From the NCBI RefSeq assembly GCF_000378485.1, contig NZ_KB899967.1:372001-436000 (forward strand): 64,000 bases of DNA, written 5' to 3'. The notes below the pieces were generated by a model. It was not told where the DNA came from, searched no databases, and worked only from the letters and a program-made list of their open reading frames with translations. Each line of letters begins with the position of its first letter. Position 1 is the first letter of the stretch. The translations under genes were made by a program, and so were the position numbers. Origin of the DNA: Flavobacterium rivuli WB 3.3-2 = DSM 21788 (lineage in GTDB: Bacteria; Bacteroidota; Bacteroidia; Flavobacteriales; Flavobacteriaceae). Positions 51,959 to 61,407 of the stretch are shown here, piece after piece.

Positions 51959-52371
51959 TTTTTAAACTCTTTTATTTTTGCATCAACTTCTGCACGGGTA
52001 CCTGTAAATGTTTTTTCTTCGGTAACAATTTCACCATTATCTCCTCTTGTAGATGTGGTCACGGTAGCCGTTACATTGCCTTTACCATCAATTACCTTAT
52101 GTACATCGGTAGTCTTGCCATCTATGCGAGTTACCACTACCGATTGCTGCTCACGTTCGGCACCGGCAACTTCTGCGGGGGTTTCCGGGGTTTTATTGCT
52201 ACAGCTCACAAGAAAAATTGTAAGGATAGCCAGCAACCCTATCATTACCCAGTTAATGGGTTTTCTTTCAGGATGAAAGCCCTGCCTAAGCAGCAACAGC
52301 CTTTTAACGCCAAGGGTAACAAACCCAACGACAGATAATATTAGCAGTACAATAAGATATTTAGATGCCAT
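51955..52371 (-). CDS. Uncharacterised membrane-anchored protein
   Basis: A 138-residue protein with two hydrophobic segments (about residues 6-24 and 40-58, the second ending FLVSCSNK, a possible lipobox-like Cys) and a polar Thr/Val/Lys-rich C-terminal domain (VVVTRIDGKTTDVHKVIDGK). No family recognised. It follows ppa on the same strand after a terminator. Confidence 0.65.
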   Translation of the reverse strand: MASKYLIVLLILSVVGFVTLGVKRLLLLRQGFHPERKPINWVMIGLLAILTIFLVSCSNKTPETPAEVAGAEREQQSVVVTRIDGKTTDVHKVIDGKGNVTATVTTSTRGDNGEIVTEEKTFTGTRAEVDAKIKEFKK

Positions 52372-52420
52372 AATTTTAAACGTATCCGGTTAAGAAAATA
52401 AAACCAAATGTAAATGTAAT

Positions 52421-52456
52421 AAAAAAAGCAACACCTGTTTTACCAGATATTGCTTT
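52421..52456 (-). terminator. ppa terminator
   Basis: On the minus strand AAAGCAATATCTG pairs with CAGGTGTTGCTTT over 13 positions (two wobbles), then T7. Confidence 0.75.
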
Positions 52457-52479
52457 ATATTTTATAATGCGGGTAGTTA

Positions 52480-53004
52480 TTATATAGTAAACAACTCTTC
52501 CGGTTTATCTTCAAGAGCTTCAAAACGGGCAGTACACTCTTCTATAAGCTGGTAAGCTTTAGCAGCATCGCCCCATCCTTTTACCTCAACAGTTTTGTTC
52601 TCAAGGTCTTTATACACACGGAAAAAGTGCTCTACTTCTTTAATAAAGTGAACGTTAAGATCGCTTAAGTCGTTCATTTTACAAGCAATAGGATCAGATA
52701 CCGGTACGCAGATAATTTTCTCATCTTCGCCTTTATCATCAGCCATATAAAATACGCCAATAGGCTTAACCTCAACTACACAACCGGGAAAAGATGGCTC
52801 TGTAAACCAAACAAGCACATCTAAAGGGTCTCCGTCAAGAGCAAGTGTTTCAGGGATAAAACCGTAATCAGCAGGGTACATCATAGACGAATATAGCATC
52901 CTGTCAAAACGTATCCTTTTTAATTTAAAATCATATTCATATTTATTCCTGCTACCCCTTGGTATCTCTATAAGAACATCAAATGTTTTTTTCTCTGAAG
53001 ACAT
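52480..53004 (-). CDS. ppa: Inorganic pyrophosphatase
   Basis: A 174-residue family I soluble pyrophosphatase, hydrolysing PPi to phosphate. Motifs are IEIPRGSRNKYEYD, the active-site DGDPLDVLVW (three Asp) and DDKGEDEKIICVP, with KDLENKTVEVKGWGD near the C-terminus. A good promoter and a terminator frame it as a single gene. Confidence 0.97.
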   Translation of the reverse strand: MSSEKKTFDVLIEIPRGSRNKYEYDFKLKRIRFDRMLYSSMMYPADYGFIPETLALDGDPLDVLVWFTEPSFPGCVVEVKPIGVFYMADDKGEDEKIICVPVSDPIACKMNDLSDLNVHFIKEVEHFFRVYKDLENKTVEVKGWGDAAKAYQLIEECTARFEALEDKPEELFTI

Positions 53005-53027
53005 TGTAATAGTTTTTTGTTATGGTG

Positions 53028-53057
53028 CAAAAATAGTATAAAAATAATACGATACAA
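53028..53057 (-). promoter_or_regulatory. ppa promoter
   Basis: On the minus strand TTTG, 19 bases, TATTTTTG (full match to TAnnTTTG), about 24 bases before the ATG; one of the best Bacteroidetes-type promoters in the window. Confidence 0.7.
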
Positions 53058-53166
53058 ATGTTAAAAGCCTAAAACATAAGCCCGGGCACTTCTTAACAAT
53101 TATTTAAACCCACTACAACGATGTAACAGGTGTTGTTTTTACACTAACTGCTTTACTGTAATAATT

Positions 53167-55662
53167 TTAGAAGAAAAACCCGAAAGATGCCTTAACCGTA
53201 AACTTACTTGCTCCCGGCATGCTAAGGTAATTACCCCTCCATGCGGCATCTATGCGCAATACTTTAAATATATTACCCACACCGGCGTGGTATTCCCAGT
53301 AAATATCTTCGGGAGAGCGGTACACAAGGTTACTTGCATTAAGGTCTATATTTTTTTGTGATACATTACCATAAATACCTTTAATACCTATAATTTCGCG
53401 AAGGTTAAGATTTCTAAGCCCCGGAATACGCGAGAAAAGCCTTCCGTTAAAATTATGTTCTAAGTGTACAGATACATATTCGTCGGTAACAAACTCGTAG
53501 TAGTCTAACAGGTTGTAGGTGTTCTCGATCAGGAAGTAAGATTGGTTACCCGGTACAACACCCATTAGCCCAAGAGGTACAGTGCCAAATATCTTACCGG
53601 CTTCAAACGTTGTGAACAACCTCCCGAAACCACCCACAAGTACCGGCTGGCGGTAGTAGAACTGTAACTTCTGGTAATCGAAATCGCTACCAAAGATGCC
53701 TTTTATACCCTGCGAGTAATTAAGGAACAGGCGGGCATAGTTATAATCAACATCACTTCGTTCTACGCCATAGCCTATAGTCCTGCGCTTAGGTGTATAA
53801 TCTATCATAAAGCCATACTCATATTGCTTTGTAAACCCATTGGTACCCTTGCTGTGGTCTAATGGGTCTAACCAGTAGTCGAGGCTGAACAATTGCGGAT
53901 CGGCCGATTTAAGTGTACGGTAATTAAAACTGGTCCTTAAAACGAGGTTTTTAACCGGCTCTATTTCGGCAGAGAACGTACTAAAATTAATAGACGTTAA
54001 CTGGTTATTGCTTCCGCTGGAAAATAATGATGATGATGCAAAGCTTCGCCCAAGAACGTCGTTAGTAGCCGTTAGGCTTACCCCTATTTGCTCTATGTCG
54101 CGGCGGTTACCACCGGCAAGTATTATACGGTTCTTTTTATCTACCATCCACTTGCCCGATATACCATACTTAAACTGGTTATCTTTAAAACCGTAAGCCG
54201 TGTAGCCCTCTATCCTCCATGGGTCGTTTTGTCCAAAGTAGGTTCGCCCGCCGGTACGTAGCCTTAGCCCTTCTATCACATTATAGCCTACGGTACTAAA
54301 TATAGGGCCGTAATCAAAATGGTCCATCTGGTAATAGCCGCTACTAAGCGTACCCACAAGGGTGTACATCCGCTTAAACTTAGGCACGGTCTTTAGGGTG
54401 TCGAGCATTTTGTAAACTCCCTTCTCATCTTTATTTAAAGATTCAAAGCGGTTCTCGTCCCAAAATTCGTCGCTCTTGCCGTATATGGACTCATCATTAA
54501 AGTTTACATCGGCGGCATAAAACTCCTCCGGTTTCTTTTTATCAAAAACATAATCACGGAAAAGCGTGGTACGCTTACCATAAACCCCTTTAGATGTTTC
54601 TTTTTTGTTAAGCGCAAAGTCGCTCATCATGTGGTCGCGCTTAAGCAGGAACACCGAGTCGTTAAGCACATCAAAATCCTGCTCTATATAAATATCCTTA
54701 ACCCAGTTAATGTTAGCACTTTTACTGGCACTCATTGCTATTTTTTTAATGGCAAAGGTGGTATCGTTTACCCAAAAGTTACCCTTAAAGGTAAGTTCGC
54801 CCTTACGCCTTGGGTAAAACACAATGTTGTAGCACCATTTATTCTCTATATAAGAACTATCGGCAAGTACATAGTTATATACGTTAATACCCGTGCGCGA
54901 TAACGGGCTTACAAAGTCTTTGTCAAAAAACTTAAGGTAGTTGTTATAAATGTCGTATTGAGCATATAGGTCTTTTATAAAGGCCAGTATTTGCTGGTTG
55001 TTATCAAACCCCGATGTTTTGTTGGCAGATACCTTTTCCTTCTTTTTACTGGCTACATTATCACCATAAACCTTGCTAAGCGCTTCGTTTATAAAAATAG
55101 GCAGGTAGGTCTTACCCGTAACGTTTGATGTATCTACCTGGTCAAAAATAAACTCCATGCCCTTAAACAGCCTGCTCTTCATCATAGCGCTGTCTACCGT
55201 ATTAAGGTCAAACTCTACCTTTTCATACTTATCATACTCATATTGCTTAAACATGTTAAGGCCGTTCTTGCGACGGCGTTCCCATATTTTGCGGAGTATA
55301 TCTATGGCCGGGTTATTTTTTTTAGAGGTCTTACCACTGTAAAGCACCACTTCCTTAAGCTCGTTGGCTTCGGCAAGAGTAACTTTCATGTTATAATTCA
55401 CGTTTTTTTCCAGGTGAACTTCCTTTGGGGCGAAGCCTACAAAGGTTATGGTAAGGTCTGTATAAGTATTTTTAGACTCCAGGTAATATTTACCGTTCTC
55501 ATCGGTAATAGTACCTTCGTTAGTGCCTTTAAAGTAGACATTAACGTATGGTAAAGGCTGATTAGCATTATCATACACTACTCCGCTAACCTTAGTTTGG
55601 GCAAGCGCAGCAATGGTAAAAATAAAAAATGCGCCTAAGGCAAACAGTAACTTTCTTTTCAT
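53167..55662 (-). CDS. DUF5686 outer-membrane protein with carboxypeptidase-like domain
   Basis: An 831-residue exported protein (signal ends IAALAQ). Residues 22-110 are a carboxypeptidase-regulatory-like Ig domain (KVSGVVYDNANQPLPYVNVY, GTITDENGKYYLESKN). The rest matches DUF5686: YDKYEKVEFDLNTVDSA, RKGELTFKGNFWVNDTTFAI and a C-terminal barrel with strands such as YGFMIDYTPKRRTIGYG, ending KVRASFGFFF-like (FTVKASFGFFF). A surface or outer-membrane role is likely but the function is unknown. Lies downstream of pdhB beyond a terminator. Confidence 0.9.
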   Translation of the reverse strand: MKRKLLFALGAFFIFTIAALAQTKVSGVVYDNANQPLPYVNVYFKGTNEGTITDENGKYYLESKNTYTDLTITFVGFAPKEVHLEKNVNYNMKVTLAEANELKEVVLYSGKTSKKNNPAIDILRKIWERRRKNGLNMFKQYEYDKYEKVEFDLNTVDSAMMKSRLFKGMEFIFDQVDTSNVTGKTYLPIFINEALSKVYGDNVASKKKEKVSANKTSGFDNNQQILAFIKDLYAQYDIYNNYLKFFDKDFVSPLSRTGINVYNYVLADSSYIENKWCYNIVFYPRRKGELTFKGNFWVNDTTFAIKKIAMSASKSANINWVKDIYIEQDFDVLNDSVFLLKRDHMMSDFALNKKETSKGVYGKRTTLFRDYVFDKKKPEEFYAADVNFNDESIYGKSDEFWDENRFESLNKDEKGVYKMLDTLKTVPKFKRMYTLVGTLSSGYYQMDHFDYGPIFSTVGYNVIEGLRLRTGGRTYFGQNDPWRIEGYTAYGFKDNQFKYGISGKWMVDKKNRIILAGGNRRDIEQIGVSLTATNDVLGRSFASSSLFSSGSNNQLTSINFSTFSAEIEPVKNLVLRTSFNYRTLKSADPQLFSLDYWLDPLDHSKGTNGFTKQYEYGFMIDYTPKRRTIGYGVERSDVDYNYARLFLNYSQGIKGIFGSDFDYQKLQFYYRQPVLVGGFGRLFTTFEAGKIFGTVPLGLMGVVPGNQSYFLIENTYNLLDYYEFVTDEYVSVHLEHNFNGRLFSRIPGLRNLNLREIIGIKGIYGNVSQKNIDLNASNLVYRSPEDIYWEYHAGVGNIFKVLRIDAAWRGNYLSMPGASKFTVKASFGFFF

Positions 55663-55679
55663 ATACCCTATAAAACAAA

Positions 55680-55712
55680 AAACTTCATCATTTAGTATGA
55701 TGAAGTTTCAAA
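55680..55712 (-). terminator. pdhB terminator
   Basis: Stem AAACTTCATCAT / ATGATGAAGTTT with a short loop and TTTTTTGTTTT on the minus strand, 17 bases past the pdhB stop. Confidence 0.85.
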
Positions 55713-55728
55713 TATAGTCAGAAATTTG

Positions 55729-56706
55729 TTACTTGTACATAACTTTTTTCACCGCTTTAACAACATCGCCTGCATTTGGCAACCATTCTTTCAACAGAAC
55801 AGGAGAATAAGGCGCAGGGGTATCTGCAGTAGTGATTCTTTGTATAGGTGCATCAAGGAAATCAAACGCCCTCTCCTGCACTATGTAAGTAATTTCAGAC
55901 GATATACTACCAAAAGGCCATGCCTCTTCCAGTATTACAAGCCTGTTTGTTTTTTTAACAGAGTTGATGATGGTATCATGGTCCATAGGGCGTATTGTCC
56001 TAAGGTCGATAACCTCACAGCTTATACCTTCTTTAGCAAGCTCATCGGCAGCAATAAAGGCTTCTTTAAGTATTTTACCAAAAGATACAATGGTAACATC
56101 AGTACCTTCGCGCTTAACATCGGCAACACCTATAGGAATAGTATACTCTCCATCAGGCACTTCGCCTTTGTCGCCATACATTTGCTCAGACTCCATGAAG
56201 ATAACCGGGTCGTTATCGCGGATAGCTGATTTTAACAAACCTTTACAGTCGTAAACGTTAGACGGTACAACCACCTTTAATCCCGGAGTGTTAGCATACC
56301 AGTTCTCGAAAGCCTGAGAGTGCGTAGCACCAAGTTGTCCTGCAGAAGCAGTAGGCCCGCGGAAAACGATAGGGCAGTTAAACTGGCCTGCGCTCATCTG
56401 GCGGATTTTTGCAGCATTGTTTATTATCTGGTCTATACCCACAAGGGCAAAGTTAAATGTCATAAATTCTACAATAGGCCTGTTACCATTCATGGCACTA
56501 CCTACTGCTATACCGGCAAAACCAAGCTCGGCAATTGGGGTGTCTATAACCCTTTTTGGGCCAAACTCGTCAAGCATGCCTTTAGATGCTTTGTAGGCAC
56601 CGTTGTATTCAGCAACTTCTTCACCCATTAAATATATAGCTTCGTCACGGCGCATTTCTTCGCTCATGGCTTCGCAAACAGCTTCCCTAAATTGTATAGT
56701 TCTCAT
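55729..56706 (-). CDS. pdhB: Pyruvate dehydrogenase E1 component, beta subunit
   Basis: A 325-residue transketolase-like E1-beta subunit that pairs with E1-alpha to decarboxylate pyruvate with thiamine diphosphate. Motifs are MGEEVAEYNGAYKASKGML, DTPIAELGFAGIAVGSAM, GATHSQAFENWYANTPGLKV and EVIDLRTIRPMDHDTIINSV. Start at 56706 (MRTIQFREAVCEAM) is preferred over the ATG at 56721. The E1-alpha gene is not adjacent. Divergent from etfB. Confidence 0.95.
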   Translation of the reverse strand: MRTIQFREAVCEAMSEEMRRDEAIYLMGEEVAEYNGAYKASKGMLDEFGPKRVIDTPIAELGFAGIAVGSAMNGNRPIVEFMTFNFALVGIDQIINNAAKIRQMSAGQFNCPIVFRGPTASAGQLGATHSQAFENWYANTPGLKVVVPSNVYDCKGLLKSAIRDNDPVIFMESEQMYGDKGEVPDGEYTIPIGVADVKREGTDVTIVSFGKILKEAFIAADELAKEGISCEVIDLRTIRPMDHDTIINSVKKTNRLVILEEAWPFGSISSEITYIVQERAFDFLDAPIQRITTADTPAPYSPVLLKEWLPNAGDVVKAVKKVMYK

Positions 56707-56928
56707 GTAATTATATTTCACGTATTAAATGAATGGCAAAAATAAAAATTTAAAGTCATTATTAAAGCCTTATGCCCAAATAAATCTTCTTTTAGCTTAA
56801 AAGCCAAAAACCCATTAAAATTCGCAATTAAACGCATTTAAAACCTGTATTATTATTGTAATTTAATTTTTTAGATTAAATTTTTCAAAAAAGCGCATTT
56901 AATATGCGTGCATAATATTTTATTTAAA

Positions 56929-56936
56929 TAAATTTG
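56929..56936 (+). promoter_or_regulatory. etfB promoter -7 box
   Basis: TAAATTTG matches TAnnTTTG, 43 bases before the etfB ATG; no clear TTG at the expected upstream distance. Confidence 0.45.
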
Positions 56937-56979
56937 TTAACTTCGCTATATCGATATCAAACCTTATAATCTTATAATA

Positions 56980-57726
56980 ATGAAAATATTAGTCTGCATC
57001 AGCCATGTGCCTGATACTACTGCAAAAATTAACTTTACCAACGGCGATACAGAGTTTGATGCCAATGGTGTACAATTTGTAATTAACCCTAACGACGAGT
57101 TTGGCCTTACGCGCGCCATCTGGTTTAAAGAACAGGCGGGTGCTACCGTTACTGTGGTAAACGTGGGCGGCCCTGATGCCGAAGCTACGTTGCGCAAAGC
57201 CCTTGCTATAGGTGCCGATGAAGCTATTCGCGTAAACGCTACCCCTATAGACGGATTTTTTGTTGCCAAACAACTTGCCGAAGTGGTAAAAACCGGAGGT
57301 TACGACCTTGTTATTGCAGGTAAAGAATCGTTAGACTATAACGGTGCCATGGTTCCCGGTATGCTTGCGGGCCTTACAGGTTACGACTTTGTAAACGGCT
57401 GCATTAAGCTTGATGTTACCGGCAGCGATGTTACTGCTGTGCGCGAAATAGATGGTGGTAAAGAAACTATCAGTGCAAAACTACCCCTTGTTATAGCAGG
57501 GCAAAAAGGCCTTGTTGAAGAAAAAGACTTAAGGATACCTAACATGCGCGGTATTATGCAGGCACGTACAAAAGCCCTTACTATACTGGAGCCTGTTGCT
57601 GCAAATGCTACCACAAAAGCAGTTAAGTTTGAGAAACCGGCGCCAAAATCGGCGGTGAAACTTATTAGCCCTGATAATCTGGACGAACTGGTAAACCTGC
57701 TGCATAACGAAGCTAAAGTAATTTAA
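56980..57726 (+). CDS. etfB: Electron transfer flavoprotein beta subunit
   Basis: A 248-residue EtfB, which with EtfA carries electrons from acyl-CoA dehydrogenases to the quinone pool. Motifs are MKILVCISHVPDT, NPNDEFGLTRAIW, DLVIAGKESLDYNGAMVPGM and PLVIAGQKGLVEEKDLRIPN. The pair with etfA downstream (91 bases apart) is standard; the gap contains an inverted TTTGGTTATT-type repeat. Confidence 0.96.
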   Translation: MKILVCISHVPDTTAKINFTNGDTEFDANGVQFVINPNDEFGLTRAIWFKEQAGATVTVVNVGGPDAEATLRKALAIGADEAIRVNATPIDGFFVAKQLAEVVKTGGYDLVIAGKESLDYNGAMVPGMLAGLTGYDFVNGCIKLDVTGSDVTAVREIDGGKETISAKLPLVIAGQKGLVEEKDLRIPNMRGIMQARTKALTILEPVAANATTKAVKFEKPAPKSAVKLISPDNLDELVNLLHNEAKVI

Positions 57727-57817
57727 AGAGATGATTTGATCATTTGGTTATTCGGTTATTTGACCGTGCAATTATCAAATTAACAAATCCACGAATTAAC
57801 AAATAAACAGAAAAGAC

Positions 57818-58786
57818 ATGTCCATACTTATATATGCTGAATCAGCAGAAGGTAAATTTAAAAAAACAGCGTTTGAGCTTGCATCTTACGCCAAAAAAAT
57901 AGCTGCAGAGACCGGTACAACCGTAACCGCAGTAACCATTAATATTAGCGATGCTTCTGCCCTTGCCGCTTATGGTGTAGACAAAGCACTTAACGTAAAT
58001 ACAGATAAGCTTAAGGCATTTAACGCTAAGGCGTATGCCGATGTTATTAAACAGGCAGCTGTAAAAGAGTCGTCTAAATTTGTATTGTTCTCATCTAATA
58101 CAGATAGTCTTTACATAGCACCGCTTGTAGCTGTGGGCCTTGAGGCCGGTTATGCAAGCAACGTGGTGGGGCTGCCACAAAGCATCTCACCATTACAGGT
58201 AAAAAGGCATGCGTTCTCTAACAAGGCATTTACCGTTACAGAAATTACGACCGATGTTAAGGTTCTTGCCATTGGTAAAAACTCTTTCGGCCTTGTAGAG
58301 TCGGCTTCAAGCCTTGCACAGGAAGATTTTGCACCATCACTTAATGATAACGACTTTACCGTAAAAGTAGAATCGTCTGAAAAAGTTACGGGCAAAGTGA
58401 CAATTGCCGATGCTGAAATTGTAGTATCCGGAGGACGCGGACTTAAAGGTCCTGAAAACTGGGGTATGCTGGAAGACCTTGCTTCGGCACTTGGTGCAGC
58501 AACAGCCTGTTCTAAACCGGTATCAGACCTTGGCTGGAGGCCTCACAGCGAGCACGTGGGCCAGACAGGTAAGCCTGTTGCGGCTAACCTTTATATTGCC
58601 TTAGGCATATCGGGAGCTATACAGCATATTGCCGGTATTAACTCCAGCAAAGTAAAAGTGGTAATAAACTCAGACGCTGATGCGCCTTTCTTTAAAGTAG
58701 CCGACTATGGCGTGGTAGGCGACGTATTTGATATCGTTCCTAAACTGACCGAAAAAATAAAAGCCTTTAAAGCACAGAACTCATAA
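57818..58786 (+). CDS. etfA: Electron transfer flavoprotein alpha subunit
   Basis: A 322-residue EtfA. The C-terminal FAD-binding part is typical: IVVSGGRGLKGPENWGMLED, VSDLGWRPHSEHVGQTGKPV, YIALGISGAIQHIAGINSSK, INSDADAPFFKVADYGVVGD. Together with EtfB it forms the soluble flavoprotein. A terminator overlapping the next promoter follows. Confidence 0.97.
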   Translation: MSILIYAESAEGKFKKTAFELASYAKKIAAETGTTVTAVTINISDASALAAYGVDKALNVNTDKLKAFNAKAYADVIKQAAVKESSKFVLFSSNTDSLYIAPLVAVGLEAGYASNVVGLPQSISPLQVKRHAFSNKAFTVTEITTDVKVLAIGKNSFGLVESASSLAQEDFAPSLNDNDFTVKVESSEKVTGKVTIADAEIVVSGGRGLKGPENWGMLEDLASALGAATACSKPVSDLGWRPHSEHVGQTGKPVAANLYIALGISGAIQHIAGINSSKVKVVINSDADAPFFKVADYGVVGDVFDIVPKLTEKIKAFKAQNS

Positions 58787-58812
58787 TTTATTTTTAAATT
58801 GTGCCCACAAAA

Positions 58813-58862
58813 GGGCTATCGGGAAGCGGATAGTTATATCTTTGCCCGATAGCCTTTTTTGC
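58813..58862 (+). terminator. etfA terminator holding the next gene's promoter box in its loop
   Basis: Ten-base stem GGCTATCGGG (58814-58823) / CCCGATAGCC (58845-58854), then T6. The loop contains TATCTTTG (58837-58844), a match to TAnnTTTG 39 bases before the next ATG. Confidence 0.75.
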
Positions 58863-58882
58863 ATTTTTAGGACACACCAAAC

Positions 58883-59506
58883 ATGAGCTTAGTAAAACTA
58901 AATATTAAGGGGATTTCGTATAGCCAGACACAAAACGGAGCATACGCCCTGATACTTAATGAAGTAGATGGCGAACGTAAATTACCCATCGTTATAGGGG
59001 CTTTTGAGGCCCAGTCTATTGCTATTGCATTAGAAAAAGAAATAAAGCCGCCAAGGCCGCTTACGCACGACCTTTTTAAAAATTTTGCCGACCGTTTTGA
59101 TATTGTCGTTAAGCAGGTTATCATCCACAAGCTGGTAGATGGCGTGTTCTTTTCGAGCATTATTTGCGAACGCGACAAGATAGAAGAGATTATAGATGCC
59201 CGTACCAGCGATGCCATTGCACTGGCACTGCGTTTTAGCGCACCTATATTTACCTATAAAAATATACTCGATAAAGCAGGTATTTATCTTAAAATAAACC
59301 CGGAGCAAAACGAAGACGGCATACCTAACGATGATGACGTGCTGTCTGCACCGCAAACCTTTGGAGCCGAAACAACGGTATCCGGCGAAGGTTACTCGCA
59401 ATACAACCTTATGGAACTGCACGAGCAACTGGAAGGTGCCGTACAAAATGAGGACTATGAGCTTGCAGCAAAAATCAGGGACGAAATCTCTAAGAGGGAA
59501 TCATAA
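58883..59506 (+). CDS. Bifunctional nuclease (DUF151) with UVR motif
   Basis: A 207-residue protein. Residues 1-140 are a BFN/DUF151 domain (YALILNEVDGERKLPIVIGA, EAQSIAIALEKEIKPPRPLT, ARTSDAIALALRF) and the last 40 residues an UvrB/UvrC-like UVR motif (LHEQLEGAVQNEDYELAAKI). The family is reported as a nuclease in plants and is common in Bacteroidetes. The domain order is the usual one. Confidence 0.9.
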   Translation: MSLVKLNIKGISYSQTQNGAYALILNEVDGERKLPIVIGAFEAQSIAIALEKEIKPPRPLTHDLFKNFADRFDIVVKQVIIHKLVDGVFFSSIICERDKIEEIIDARTSDAIALALRFSAPIFTYKNILDKAGIYLKINPEQNEDGIPNDDDVLSAPQTFGAETTVSGEGYSQYNLMELHEQLEGAVQNEDYELAAKIRDEISKRES

Positions 59507-59599
59507 AAGTTAATTTGGTATATGTTGATTTGGTTATTTGTAACGTAACTCCTCCGAATTAACAACCAACATACAACTAAATAATTACAAAATATAGAA

Positions 59600-59627
59600 C
59601 AGCCATCCTCAAAAGGGATGGTTGATT
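59600..59627 (+). terminator. Probable terminator after the nuclease gene
   Basis: Stem GCCATCC / GGATGGT around TCAAAAG, then TGATTTCTTTG; the T-run is interrupted. Confidence 0.5.
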
Positions 59628-59743
59628 TCTTTGTGGATAACCCATACTATACAACACATCGAAAATTACATTATTGTGTATCTTTGTAACGTAATCGGCT
59701 ATAACAAATAACCGCATTACCAGATAAACAAAACCACATTACA

Positions 59744-60568
59744 ATGAAACAATATTTAGATTTAGTAAAGCATGTTTTAGAAACCGGCGCACAAAAAGGC
59801 GACCGCACGGGCACGGGCACCAAAAGTGTTTTTGGCTACCAGATGCGTTTTGACCTAAGCGAGGGTTTCCCGCTGGTTACTACTAAAAAGCTGCACTTAA
59901 AATCTATTATTTATGAGCTGCTATGGTTTCTTAATGGCGATACGAATATTAAATACCTTAACGATAACGGCGTAAAGATTTGGGACGAGTGGGCCGATGA
60001 GAATGGTAACCTGGGTCCGGTTTATGGCGCACAGTGGCGCAACTGGGACGGCCGCGAGATAGACCAGATAACCGAGCTTATAGACACGCTTAAAACCAAC
60101 CCTAACAGCCGCCGTATGCTGGTTAGCGCATGGAACCCAAGGGTTTTGCCGGATACTACACAATCGTTTGCCGATAATGTTGCCGAAGGTAAAGTGGCGC
60201 TCCCTCCCTGCCATGCTTTCTTTCAGTTTTATGTGAGCGATGGTAAACTATCATGCCAGTTATACCAGCGTAGTGCCGATATATTTTTGGGCGTGCCGTT
60301 TAACATAGCCTCTTATGCATTGTTTACCATGATGATAGCGCAAGTATGCGGTTATGAACCTGGCGATTTCATCCACACCTTTGGCGATGCCCATATTTAC
60401 AACAACCACATGGAGCAGCTGGAGCTTCAGCTAAGCCGCGAGCCTAAGCCGTTGCCTAAAATGGTACTGAATCCTGATGTTAAAAATATCTTCGACTTTA
60501 AATTTGAAGATTTTACTTTAGAAAATTACGAACCGCACCCGCATATTAAAGGCGCTGTAGCGGTGTAA
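59744..60568 (+). CDS. thyA: Thymidylate synthase
   Basis: A 274-residue ThyA making dTMP from dUMP with methylene-THF. Motifs are [33 protein letters not shown], the catalytic Cys in [12 protein letters not shown], and [20 protein letters not shown], with [14 protein letters not shown] near the end. TATCTTTG at 59679-59686 is a likely promoter box. Works with DHFR (folA, 2.2 kb on), which regenerates THF. Confidence 0.98.
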   Translation: MKQYLDLVKHVLETGAQKGDRTGTGTKSVFGYQMRFDLSEGFPLVTTKKLHLKSIIYELLWFLNGDTNIKYLNDNGVKIWDEWADENGNLGPVYGAQWRNWDGREIDQITELIDTLKTNPNSRRMLVSAWNPRVLPDTTQSFADNVAEGKVALPPCHAFFQFYVSDGKLSCQLYQRSADIFLGVPFNIASYALFTMMIAQVCGYEPGDFIHTFGDAHIYNNHMEQLELQLSREPKPLPKMVLNPDVKNIFDFKFEDFTLENYEPHPHIKGAVAV

Positions 60569-60581
60569 TCCTTAATTGTAT

Positions 60582-61382
60582 ATGAAAAACATTTTAATTG
60601 CCATTCTATTTATGGCAAGTGCCGTTGCTATGGCTCAAAAAAAACCTCTACAACAGGCAGTTTTTCAAGAGTGTTTAAACCGTGAATTTACATCAAAATG
60701 CACTACAGACAGATTTAAAAGCGATATTACCAATCTCATTTCTAAAGAAATTACTGATGATATTAGTAATAACCTCAGAGCCGACTTTTTTACAGTTTCC
60801 ATTATTTTACTTATAGACGAAAACGGCAGGATGATATCTGAGGAAACAGACATTTTGTGCGAATACTTACCCTTAAAAACAGCAATTGCGAATTATTTAA
60901 AATCAATACAGCTGCAACCTAAAAGCAACGAAAAAAAAGACCAAAGAAGTGTATTTACACTTAATTATACATTTGTTTTTAGCCCCATAGATAAAAAATA
61001 CTATGCGGCATCAGCCGGGGAGCTTTACACCAAAAAAATTATTACCAAATATCTTCCGCCTGATTCTAATCCTGTATTTCCGGGTTGCACAGATATAGAC
61101 CACGATAAAGAAAGCGAATGTACACAGGAAAAATTATCCCGCTTTTTCAGCAAAAAATTACTTTTACCGTCGGGAATTAGTTCAACAATAACTGTTGGGA
61201 TTTTTATAACCGTAGATACAAATGGCGAAGTAACCGTTAACCGCATAATAGGCGGTAATGAAGACATACAAGAAGAAGTTATGCACGCAGCACTCAGGCT
61301 ACCAAAACTTATACCTGCAAAAGCAAGGGGTATCCCCGTAGAATTTACAGGAATAATCCCCTTATATATTAATACAAAATAG
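60582..61382 (+). CDS. Exported TonB-C-like paralogue 1
   Basis: A 266-residue exported protein (signal MKNILIAILFMASAVAMA) with Cys at regular places (ECLNREFTSKCTTDRF, FPGCTDIDHDKESECTQEKL) and a C-terminal part that looks like a TonB C-terminal fold (TVGIFITVDTNGEVTVNRII, RLPKLIPAKARGIPVEFTGI). It is a tandem paralogue of the next gene. It lacks the N-terminal membrane anchor and Pro-rich linker of true TonB, so it probably does not drive transport. Function unknown. Confidence 0.72.
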   Translation: MKNILIAILFMASAVAMAQKKPLQQAVFQECLNREFTSKCTTDRFKSDITNLISKEITDDISNNLRADFFTVSIILLIDENGRMISEETDILCEYLPLKTAIANYLKSIQLQPKSNEKKDQRSVFTLNYTFVFSPIDKKYYAASAGELYTKKIITKYLPPDSNPVFPGCTDIDHDKESECTQEKLSRFFSKKLLLPSGISSTITVGIFITVDTNGEVTVNRIIGGNEDIQEEVMHAALRLPKLIPAKARGIPVEFTGIIPLYINTK

Positions 61383-61407
61383 GTTAATATACCTTAAATT
61401 ACAAAAT

